A DNA stretch of 7,230 bases from Chlamydiota bacterium (GTDB lineage: Bacteria > Chlamydiota > Chlamydiia > Chlamydiales > JAJFMK01): the NCBI GenBank assembly GCA_021772215.1, contig JAJFMK010000059.1:1-7230 (forward strand), given 5' to 3'. The translations under genes were made by a program, and so were the position numbers. The notes under the pieces were generated by a model. It ran no database searches and had not been told where the DNA came from. It was given only the letters and a program-made list of their open reading frames with translations. This document shows, piece by piece, positions 1 through 5,203 of this stretch. Within the stretch, counting starts at the first letter, position 1, and every line of letters begins with the position of its first letter.

Positions 1-94
1 TGTGGTTTCCATCGATAGCGTAATCAAGTAGCCATCTTTTTTATGGATTTGCTTGTGCTTGTTACTATATCATCTGATTCTCATGGGAAAAACA
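1..94. other. Unresolved left flank upstream of rdgB
   Basis: This short stretch holds no gene that can be identified. All three plus-strand frames close early, with stops at 16-18, 29-31 and 21-23. The tail of an upstream plus-strand gene could end here, most naturally in the second frame at the TAG at 29-31, but that cannot be shown. A small CCAT/ATGG inverted repeat encloses a T run at about 33-46 and is too weak to call a terminator. A TACTAT or TATATC box at 63-71 could serve as a -10 element for rdgB, but no good -35 sits at the right distance. Confidence 0.3.
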
Positions 95-700
95 ATGGCC
101 ACTGAACTCATTTTAGCCTCCGGCAATCTTCATAAGATTGGCGAGTTTCGAACTCTCTTTCGAAAGTGCGGACTGGATATAGATCTGACATCCTTAAGGC
201 AGTATAAGGATTATGAGTCTCCTGAAGAGGTTGGATCCACCTTTGAAGAGAATGCTCGCATTAAGGCGATGTCTGCAGCAAATCATTTTGGGAAGATGGC
301 GATTGCCGATGACTCAGGACTTGTCGTCCCTGCCCTCGGTGGAGAGCCGGGCGTCTATTCTGCCCGCTACGCAGGGTCAGAAGCAACTGACCAGGACAAC
401 CGCAAAAAGCTTCTTGAAAAGATGGAGGGGCTCACCGGCATCGAAAGGCAAGCCTATTTCGAGTGTGTCCTCGTTGTCGCAACTCCAGAGGAGGTGCTCA
501 TTACCGTGAGAGGAACCTCAGAAGGAGAAATCGTTGAAAAGGCGCGCGGCCGTCACGGCTTTGGCTACGACCCCATTTTCCAAAAACATGGCTATAACCA
601 GACCTTCGCAGAACTTGATGACCTCACCAAGCATCGTATCTCTCACCGCGGCAAAGCATTCGAGGCGCTTCTTGTAGTTTTAGAATCTCAAGAACTGTGA
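95..700 (+). CDS. rdgB: Non-canonical purine NTP pyrophosphatase (RdgB/HAM1 family)
   Basis: This enzyme hydrolyses dITP/ITP and XTP to the monophosphate and pyrophosphate, so that deaminated purines are not built into DNA or RNA. It is a soluble cytoplasmic protein. The 201-residue product shows the family signatures in order: an N-terminal ASGN...K nucleotide-binding motif (residues 8-14), FEENA (50-54), ADDSGL with the acidic active-site pair (71-76), PGVYSARYAG (85-94), GFGYDPIF (155-162) and SHRG (183-186). The length is normal for the family, at about 200 residues. I chose ATG 95 because the family usually begins right before the first beta strand and a GGGA at 85-88 lies 6 nt upstream. 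ATG 83 and ATG 53 are in frame but would add unusual residues and lack a ribosome binding site. The stop overlaps the GTG of the next gene, so the two are probably cotranscribed and translationally coupled. Confidence 0.95.
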   Translation: MATELILASGNLHKIGEFRTLFRKCGLDIDLTSLRQYKDYESPEEVGSTFEENARIKAMSAANHFGKMAIADDSGLVVPALGGEPGVYSARYAGSEATDQDNRKKLLEKMEGLTGIERQAYFECVLVVATPEEVLITVRGTSEGEIVEKARGRHGFGYDPIFQKHGYNQTFAELDDLTKHRISHRGKAFEALLVVLESQEL

Positions 701-1170
701 TTTACATAATCGATGGTTACAATCTTCTCTTTTATCTCTTTGAAGGTGAAGAACTCGAACAGGACCGCCATAAACTTCTTAGCACTCTAAATGGTTTAGC
801 CAAAGCGGCTAGTTTGGAGCTGATTGTCGTTTTTGACTCTCATTCGATTGATCTCGGTGTAGGACGAGAGCGTTTTGATGCGCTTGAGGTTCTCTACAGC
901 GATCTCAATCAGACAGCTGACGAGCACATCTTAGAGCTCTTAAGTCATAAGCCAAAAAGGGCTACGGTCGTCAGCTCAGACAAGACACTCCTTCGCAATG
1001 TCAAAGACCTTGGTGTTAAGACTAAAGAGATTGGTCCCTTCTATTTATGGCTAAAGAAAAGAGCAGAGAAATCTAAAATGAAAAACCCTGTAAAGCCACT
1101 TTACAAATTGAAAGACCCCGATCATGACCGCTATTTGAAAATCTTTGAGAAACGTTTGAATGAGAGATAA
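697..1170 (+). CDS. YacP/Rae1-like NYN-domain protein, predicted RNase
   Basis: The 157-residue product belongs to the NYN (PIN-like) nuclease fold, YacP branch. Characterised relatives such as Bacillus Rae1 are endoribonucleases that cut mRNA on the ribosome. The sequence keeps the acidic residues expected of the metal site: DGYN at residues 6-9, VVFD ending at D47, TADE at 73-76 and SSD ending at D95. The C-terminal 40 residues are basic (KKRAEKSKMK at 120-129), which would suit RNA contact. The GTG start lies inside the rdgB stop (GTGA, 697-700) with only a weak purine stretch upstream, so translation is probably coupled to rdgB. The gene ends 4 bp before the topA stop on the other strand. 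Membership of the fold is fairly certain, but the RNA target and the ribosome association are inferred from distant relatives. Confidence 0.85.
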   Translation: MIYIIDGYNLLFYLFEGEELEQDRHKLLSTLNGLAKAASLELIVVFDSHSIDLGVGRERFDALEVLYSDLNQTADEHILELLSHKPKRATVVSSDKTLLRNVKDLGVKTKEIGPFYLWLKKRAEKSKMKNPVKPLYKLKDPDHDRYLKIFEKRLNER

Positions 1171-1176
1171 GTCTCT
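1163..1176. terminator. Small hairpin covering both convergent stop codons
   Basis: AGAGA at 1163-1167 can pair with TCTCT at 1172-1176 around a TAAG loop. The stem therefore covers the TAA of the NYN gene (1168-1170) and two bases of the topA stop (1175-1177, minus). On the plus strand it is followed by a pyrimidine-rich ACTTCTTCTT. The stem is only 5 bp with little GC, so it would be at best a weak bidirectional terminator. No better terminator is visible between these convergent genes. Confidence 0.25.
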
Positions 1177-3766
1177 ACTTCTTCTTAAAGTGCGGCGCGA
1201 TCAAGGAGGGCAGTTTCATCATATCAAACGGCTCACTAACGCCTAGGAGCTTACCAAGAGCGTCGTCCGGTTTGATGATACGGCGATTGTTAGGATCTTG
1301 GAGGCTTTCAGCCCGGATGTGATCCCAAATAGATTTGAGGACATCTTGGCGTGTTGACTCTTCGCTATTTAGAAAGCTTGCCATCTCCTTTGAAAGGGAC
1401 AAAACAGGCTTTTTTCGCTCGCTCTTCTTCTTTGTCGCATTCTTAGCTGGTGCTTTCTTGGTTGGTGCTTTCTTTTTGTTTGGCAAGGCTTTCCCCTTTT
1501 TCCCTCGGCCCGCTTTCTCTTTTTTGACGTAAGGAGTTCTGGGATGGTTGGCGTATTTAGAGCTTACCTGATTTAAATCATTAACGATCACGTCGCAATC
1601 GGGGTAGGTGTTGCAGGAGAAGAAGGTTTTACCAAAGCGGGAGCGGCGCGCGGTCAATCGACCGGGGCAGTCGATGGCCGGGCAGCTTGGCATATCCTGT
1701 TCTTTGGGGAGATCTTCCCCTTTTCGTGGGATGTTGATAATCCCACGGCAGTCAGGATAGCGGGTACATCCCAAGAAGGGGCCGAAGCGGCCATGTCTCA
1801 CCTTCATAGGGGAGCTACATTCGGGGCAGATCTGATCCCAGTCAAAGTCGGGGTTAAACTCCTCTTTGTTGAAGTGCACCTCTTCAATCGGCGAGGTGAA
1901 GTCGCAGTCGGGATAGTTGGTACAGCCGTAAAAATATTTGGAGCGAAACCAGACCTTTTGAAGGTTGCCATCTTTACATTTGGGGCTGGAGATATCGGTC
2001 TCAATTTTGGGAACAAAGGCCTCTTTTTCCGCTAGCTCCAGGGCGGGTGAAAAGGAGGTCCAGAAGTTGCGGATTAGCTCTTTCCAATCCTTTTGATTTT
2101 CTGCAACCTCTTCGAGGCTATTCTCCATCTCAGCTGTAAAGCCGGTCTCCATGATCTGCTTGAAGCTGTTGCTAAGTAGGTCGCAGATGACGCAACCGAG
2201 CTCTGTTGGTTTGAGACGCCCTGCCTCTTTAACAGTATATTCACGACTCTGGATTTTGTTCATGATCGCTGCATAAGTTGAAGGACGACCAATTCCTGAT
2301 TTTTCGAGCTCTTTTACCAAAGAGGCTTCAGAAAAGCGTGCAGGGGGACGGGTGAAGGCCTGCTCTTTGTCCAGTTTGACGAGGTCAAGAGTGTCGCCCT
2401 TCTCAAGGGGAGGCAGCTGTTTTGTCTCATCCTTTTCTTGATCGTCGTCAAATTTTTCCTGATAGGCTGCTAAAAAGCCGCTGAATTTGATAACAGAGCC
2501 TGTTGCACGCAGAACAATCCCGGGTGCTGAGGAGATGTTGGCCGCTATTGTGTCGTAGATGGCTGGTAGCATCTGCGAGGCGATAAAGCGTCTCCAGATA
2601 AGTTGATATAGTTGAAATTGATCTTTGGTGAGATAGGGTTTTAGCGACTCAGGAGTTCTGAAGGAGTTGGTCGGACGGATGGCTTCGTGGGCATCTTGCG
2701 CGCTCTTCTTGCTACTATAAAATTTGGGCTCTTTAGGGAGGTAGTTTTCGCCAAACTGCTCTTTGATAAGAGATCTCGCCTCATGCACCGCTTCGGGGGC
2801 GCAGCGTACAGAGTCGGTACGCATGTAGGTGATCAAACCCTCTGCCCCGTCGCTGCCAAGATCGACCCCTTCATAGAGAGTCTGAGCGATATTCATTGTC
2901 CTGGCGGCGGAGAAGCCGAAGTGGCGGCTCGCCTCCTGTTGAAGAGTCGAGGTGATGAAGGAGGGGATCGGGTTTCTCTTCTTCTCTTTACGCTCAACAG
3001 TTTCAACTTTGAAAGGACCCTTCTCAATGCGGGCTGCAACTTGGGTGGCGATCTCCTCATTATCAACTAAGAAGATATCCTTACCCTCTTGCGGCTCCTT
3101 TTCAACTCGCCTTTCATCGACACTGTAGAGAGAGGCTGTGAAGGAGCTCTCTGACCTTTCGGAGAGTAGATGGGCATCGAGGTTCCAATACTCCTGAGGA
3201 ACAAACGCCTCGATTTCCCTTTCGCGCATCACGACAAGCAGTAGTGCCACGGATTGAACGCGTCCTGCAGAAACGGAGCCGCTTCGACCTCTTTGAATAC
3301 GTCGGTTGAGGATCGGAGAGATGGAGTAGCCTACAAGGCGGTCGAGGATACGTCTCGCCTGCTGAGCGTTCACAAGAGCCATATTAATTTCACGAGGCTC
3401 TTGTAGCGCTTTTTCGATTGCGTTCCTTGTGAAAGAGTGAAAGGAGACCCGCTTAAACTTCTTATCCTTAGGCAGAACATGCATAATATGCCAGGCGATC
3501 GCCTCTCCTTCGCGGTCGGGGTCGGGAGAGAGGTAAATCGTGTCGCAATCTTTGGCCGCTTTGATGAGCTTTTTGATCACCTCATCCTTATCGGGCATCG
3601 TTTTGTAGGTCGGCTCGAAGTCGTTTTCTATATCAACGCCAAACTCTTTGGGGGGCAGATCTCTTATATGTCCCACAGAGGATTCAAAGAGAAATTTATT
3701 ACCCAAGAACTTTTTTAGGGTTTTAATCTTGGCCGGGGACTCGACGATGATGAGAGATTTTGACAT
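1175..3766 (-). CDS. topA: DNA topoisomerase I with C-terminal SWIB domain
   Basis: This type IA topoisomerase relaxes negative supercoils by cutting one strand through a 5'-phosphotyrosyl link. The product has 863 residues. A TOPRIM domain occupies about 3-115, with catalytic E9 in VESPAK and the DPDRE acidic triad D82/D84/E86. The active-site tyrosine is Y314 in TYMRTDS (313-319), and HEAIRPT follows at 360-366. Three topoisomerase zinc ribbons follow. The first (about 597-621) has only three of four Cys, with S594 at the expected first position. The second (C647, C650, C667, C673) and third (C695, C700, C718, C724) are complete. A Lys/Ala-rich linker (about 748-787) leads to a SWIB/MDM2-like domain (about 788-862). 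This fusion is typical of chlamydial TopA. ATG 3766 sits right before the conserved first strand, although no clear Shine-Dalgarno is present. The gene has its own promoter just upstream and is separated from the small ORFs behind it by a terminator. Confidence 0.97.
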   Translation of the reverse strand: MSKSLIIVESPAKIKTLKKFLGNKFLFESSVGHIRDLPPKEFGVDIENDFEPTYKTMPDKDEVIKKLIKAAKDCDTIYLSPDPDREGEAIAWHIMHVLPKDKKFKRVSFHSFTRNAIEKALQEPREINMALVNAQQARRILDRLVGYSISPILNRRIQRGRSGSVSAGRVQSVALLLVVMREREIEAFVPQEYWNLDAHLLSERSESSFTASLYSVDERRVEKEPQEGKDIFLVDNEEIATQVAARIEKGPFKVETVERKEKKRNPIPSFITSTLQQEASRHFGFSAARTMNIAQTLYEGVDLGSDGAEGLITYMRTDSVRCAPEAVHEARSLIKEQFGENYLPKEPKFYSSKKSAQDAHEAIRPTNSFRTPESLKPYLTKDQFQLYQLIWRRFIASQMLPAIYDTIAANISSAPGIVLRATGSVIKFSGFLAAYQEKFDDDQEKDETKQLPPLEKGDTLDLVKLDKEQAFTRPPARFSEASLVKELEKSGIGRPSTYAAIMNKIQSREYTVKEAGRLKPTELGCVICDLLSNSFKQIMETGFTAEMENSLEEVAENQKDWKELIRNFWTSFSPALELAEKEAFVPKIETDISSPKCKDGNLQKVWFRSKYFYGCTNYPDCDFTSPIEEVHFNKEEFNPDFDWDQICPECSSPMKVRHGRFGPFLGCTRYPDCRGIINIPRKGEDLPKEQDMPSCPAIDCPGRLTARRSRFGKTFFSCNTYPDCDVIVNDLNQVSSKYANHPRTPYVKKEKAGRGKKGKALPNKKKAPTKKAPAKNATKKKSERKKPVLSLSKEMASFLNSEESTRQDVLKSIWDHIRAESLQDPNNRRIIKPDDALGKLLGVSEPFDMMKLPSLIAPHFKKK
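1448..1474 (-). repeat. 15-bp tandem repeat encoding the Lys/Ala linker of TopA
   Basis: TGGTGCTTTCTT occurs at 1448-1459 and again at 1463-1474, a period of 15 bp or five codons. On the coding (minus) strand the repeats read as KKAPT and KKAPA within the linker between the zinc ribbons and the SWIB domain. This looks like a small in-frame duplication that lengthens a basic tail and keeps the frame. It could vary in copy number among strains. Confidence 0.6.
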
Positions 3767-3785
3767 TCTTAAAAATTTTAATAAT

Positions 3786-3795
3786 AAAGCGCTTT
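3786..3795. promoter_or_regulatory. 10-bp perfect palindrome at the predicted topA start of transcription
   Basis: AAAGCGCTTT is a perfect inverted repeat lying a few bases downstream of the perfect -10 box on the minus strand. It would overlap the transcription start and the first bases of the topA leader. Such a position suits an operator, but no regulator is known and a 10-bp palindrome can arise by chance. Confidence 0.25.
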
Positions 3796-3800
3796 GTCCA

Positions 3801-3831
3801 ATTATACCCTATTTCGAAGATATATTGACAG
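3801..3831 (-). promoter_or_regulatory. Probable topA promoter
   Basis: Read on the minus strand, a perfect TATAAT lies at 3806-3801. The best -35 match is CTGTCA (3831-3826), four of six bases, with a 19-nt spacer that is longer than ideal. Transcription would begin near 3794, giving an AT-rich leader of about 28 nt before ATG 3766. Its place immediately downstream of the terminator at 3836-3872 supports independent transcription of topA. Confidence 0.55.
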
Positions 3832-3835
3832 GGAC

Positions 3836-3872
3836 AAAAAAAACCTCGGTGAGCTAGCAGCCCGCCGAGGTT
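3836..3872 (-). terminator. Intrinsic terminator of the small minus-strand ORF pair
   Basis: On the minus strand, AACCTCGG (3872-3865) pairs perfectly with CCGAGGTT (3849-3842) around a 15-nt loop, and the 3' arm runs into eight consecutive T (3843-3836). This is a standard rho-independent terminator. It starts 17 nt after the stop of the 73-codon minus-strand ORF and has no other minus-strand gene to serve, which supports that ORF as real. In the plus direction the hairpin is followed by TTAAAATTTTT, so it might work weakly both ways, but no plus-strand gene leads into it. Confidence 0.85.
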
Positions 3873-3889
3873 AAAATTTTTCTCCTCAT

Positions 3890-4111
3890 TTAGAAGGAGA
3901 CAGTGACTCTACCCTCGACCAAGATTGCCTCTTTGTCTCGAGATTGAGCTCTTAGATCAATCATTTGACCCTTTTCGACTAGGCGCAGGTGATGATCCAC
4001 AAGATCGATCAGAGGCTGCGGTTCCTCGTCGAGCGCAAGTGAGTGGGAATTTGGACTCACTGTTGTTCTCCTAGTCCGCAATTTGTTTTGCGGCTTTGAG
4101 ACAGAGGCCAT
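3890..4111 (-). CDS. Small hypothetical protein, 73 residues
   Basis: I do not recognise this protein. The first 30 residues are basic and polar, with a KLRTRR cluster. The second half looks structured, with an amphipathic helix-like PLIDLVDHHLRLVEKG followed by a likely strand near the end (AILVEGRVTVSF). It has no signal peptide, membrane segment or Cys. I chose ATG 4111 because it overlaps the stop of the upstream 47-codon ORF as TGATG, a common coupling arrangement. A TTG directly before it is also possible. Evidence that the gene is real comes from this overlap and from the strong minus-strand terminator 17 nt after its stop. A -1 shift at the T run just upstream would instead make this the C-terminal part of a larger protein. 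Confidence 0.6.
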   Translation of the reverse strand: MASVSKPQNKLRTRRTTVSPNSHSLALDEEPQPLIDLVDHHLRLVEKGQMIDLRAQSRDKEAILVEGRVTVSF

Positions 4112-4254
4112 CAAAAAAATCTTATCTCATCTCTACAAAATTCTTCGTAAAGCATAGATAAGAGCCGATCGCCCCTCTCTAATTTTTCGTCTGTTTTCTT
4201 TTCCCAAGTCGTGGCTTTAGAGCTAAACTGGCCCTTCACCTCCTTCTTGCTCAT
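4111..4254 (-). CDS. Very small hypothetical protein, 47 residues
   Basis: This short minus-strand ORF fills most of what looks like empty intergenic space. It reads from ATG 4254 to TGA 4113-4111. The product starts MSKKEVKGQF, is strongly charged and is probably helical from about residue 17 (WEKKTDEKLERGDRLLSML), ending in RDEIRFF. I do not recognise it. A GGTGG six bases before the ATG could act as a ribosome binding site, and an in-frame TGA eight codons upstream leaves this as the only usable start. The TGA overlaps the ATG of the following ORF as TGATG. A run of seven T directly before the overlap would, on a -1 slip, join both ORFs into one protein of about 120 residues. Whether these are two coupled genes or one shifted gene is open. 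Confidence 0.5.
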   Translation of the reverse strand: MSKKEVKGQFSSKATTWEKKTDEKLERGDRLLSMLYEEFCRDEIRFF

Positions 4255-4301
4255 TGGTATCCACCGTCTGGGAACCTCTCAAATTCAATCGAAAGGATTT
4301 T

Positions 4302-4334
4302 TTGACTACAAAGTAGCCCATAAGTGTATATAAT
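4302..4334 (+). promoter_or_regulatory. Candidate distal parB promoter
   Basis: TTGACT at 4302-4307 matches five of six bases of a -35 box, and a perfect TATAAT lies at 4329-4334. The 21-nt spacer is too long for a standard promoter. Using the overlapping TATATA at 4327-4332 brings it to 19 nt. If active, it would give a leader of about 80 nt before the parB TTG. Confidence 0.4.
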
Positions 4335-4350
4335 CAATCTGCCCCATCAA
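4323..4350 (-). promoter_or_regulatory. Candidate promoter for the small minus-strand ORFs
   Basis: On the minus strand, TTGATG (4350-4345) and TACACT (4328-4323) are 16 nt apart, each matching four of six consensus bases. Transcription would start near 4316 and run into the 47-codon ORF after about 60 nt. The boxes overlap the plus-strand candidate at 4302-4334, so the two directions could compete for polymerase. The call rests on weak matches. Confidence 0.25.
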
Positions 4351-4359
4351 CTCAAGGCA

Positions 4360-4388
4360 TTGTAATTCTTAAGAAAAGAGATTATATA
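4360..4388 (+). promoter_or_regulatory. Candidate proximal parB promoter with palindromic spacer
   Basis: TTGTAA (4360-4365) and TATATA (4383-4388) are separated by exactly 17 nt, each matching four of six consensus bases. The start would lie near 4395, about 29 nt before the parB TTG. The spacer opens with a perfect 10-bp palindrome, TTCTTAAGAA (4366-4375), directly after the -35 box. This is a possible operator position, for example for autoregulation, but no binding protein is known for it. Confidence 0.4.
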
Positions 4389-4423
4389 TGATACCTTCTA
4401 CATAAATCAAGATTGGAAAGGAT

Positions 4424-5203
4424 TTGGGATTACTAAAAGAGATCGCCCTTGAGGCCATTAGCTTAAGCCCCCACCAGATGCGTCGTCACTTTCCTGAAGA
4501 GGAGATTGAAGAGCTGGCGCAGTCAATCGAATCTGTTGGTCTGATTCAACCGTTGGTTGTTCGTCTCTCGGACGGGGCGTATGAACTCATTGCGGGAGAG
4601 CGTCGCCTAAGGGCCTTAAAGCTACTGAACAAAAATAGCGCTTTAGCTTTTGTCAGCGAGATGGGGGACAAAGGAGCTGCCTGTGCCACGCTGATTGAAA
4701 ATATTCAGCGCTCCGATCTTCGGCCGATGGAGGAGTCGTGGGGTTATCAAAATTTGATGAAGAGACTCCCCTGCACCCAGCAGGAGCTATCCAAATTGGT
4801 CGGAAAAAAACGCTCCACTATTGCTAACTCTTTGAGACTTCTCTCTTTGCCAAAAGAGGTACAAGAGGCTATCGACGCCGGCGCGATCACGGTTGGTCAT
4901 GCGAAACTCCTCCTATCTTTGCCTACACAAATATTGCAGCTAAGCCTCTATCGGAAAATAGTCCAGGAGGGGTTAACCGTGAGGAAGACCGAGGAGCTGA
5001 TCCGCATCTCAGCGCGCCGCCCCAAGCGCATGCAACAAAAGAGCCCCTACCTGCTCGCACTTGAGCGGCAGCTTCAAGAGACACTCTCTTTACCAATTCG
5101 TGTTGTTGGCTCTGAAGAGGGAGGTAAAATCATCTTTGATTGGGACTCGGTAGACGCGCTCGAGACCCTTTTAGAGCACTTTGGAGTTTTGAGCGATGGT
5201 TAA
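4424..5203 (+). CDS. parB: ParB/Spo0J-family chromosome partition protein
   Basis: ParB proteins bind parS sites near the chromosome origin and spread as CTP-driven clamps to help segregate the chromosome. The 259-residue product has an N-terminal ParB/sulfiredoxin-like CTPase domain (about 8-100) with GERRLRA at 58-64 and ENIQR at 92-96. A helix-turn-helix parS-reading domain follows (about 115-165, QQELSKLVGKKRSTIANSLRLL region), then a short C-terminal dimerisation domain (about 208-256). The start is TTG 4424. The frame is closed upstream by TAA at 4403, and the next ATG (4478) would cut into the conserved first strand. GGAAAGG at 4415-4421 provides a ribosome binding site, placed rather close. 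No parA lies beside it in this window. The gene overlaps the copper ATPase start by 8 nt, so the two probably share a transcript. ParB is well supported, but whether it is the main chromosomal copy cannot be seen. Confidence 0.93.
   Translation: MGLLKEIALEAISLSPHQMRRHFPEEEIEELAQSIESVGLIQPLVVRLSDGAYELIAGERRLRALKLLNKNSALAFVSEMGDKGAACATLIENIQRSDLRPMEESWGYQNLMKRLPCTQQELSKLVGKKRSTIANSLRLLSLPKEVQEAIDAGAITVGHAKLLLSLPTQILQLSLYRKIVQEGLTVRKTEELIRISARRPKRMQQKSPYLLALERQLQETLSLPIRVVGSEEGGKIIFDWDSVDALETLLEHFGVLSDG

Noticed and set aside
3002..3015. TTTCAACTTTGAAA, resembling a parS-like palindrome
   Set aside because: It lacks the CACGTG centre of parS, is an imperfect palindrome and is explained by topA codons.
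2687..3070. 127-codon plus-strand open frame inside topA
   Set aside because: It lies antisense to the conserved core of topA, shows no domain-like pattern and has no ribosome binding site; it is a shadow of the topA codons.
3385..3430. TTTCACG and GTGAAA half-sites suggestive of parS
   Set aside because: The halves are about 35 bp apart and lie within topA coding sequence, so they do not form one parS site.
3825..3830. TTGACA on the plus strand, perfect -35 box
   Set aside because: No -10 element lies 16-19 nt downstream on the plus strand, and the next plus-strand gene is about 600 bp away.
3648..3857. 69-codon plus-strand open frame running from the topA start into the intergenic region
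   Set aside because: It is antisense to the conserved TOPRIM start and crosses the topA promoter and into the terminator hairpin; there is no sign of translation.
3767..4423. tRNA, riboswitch or CRISPR in the region between topA and parB
   Set aside because: No cloverleaf, TTCGA arm, spaced direct repeats or conserved aptamer was recognisable; the stretch is accounted for by the two small ORFs, a terminator and promoters.
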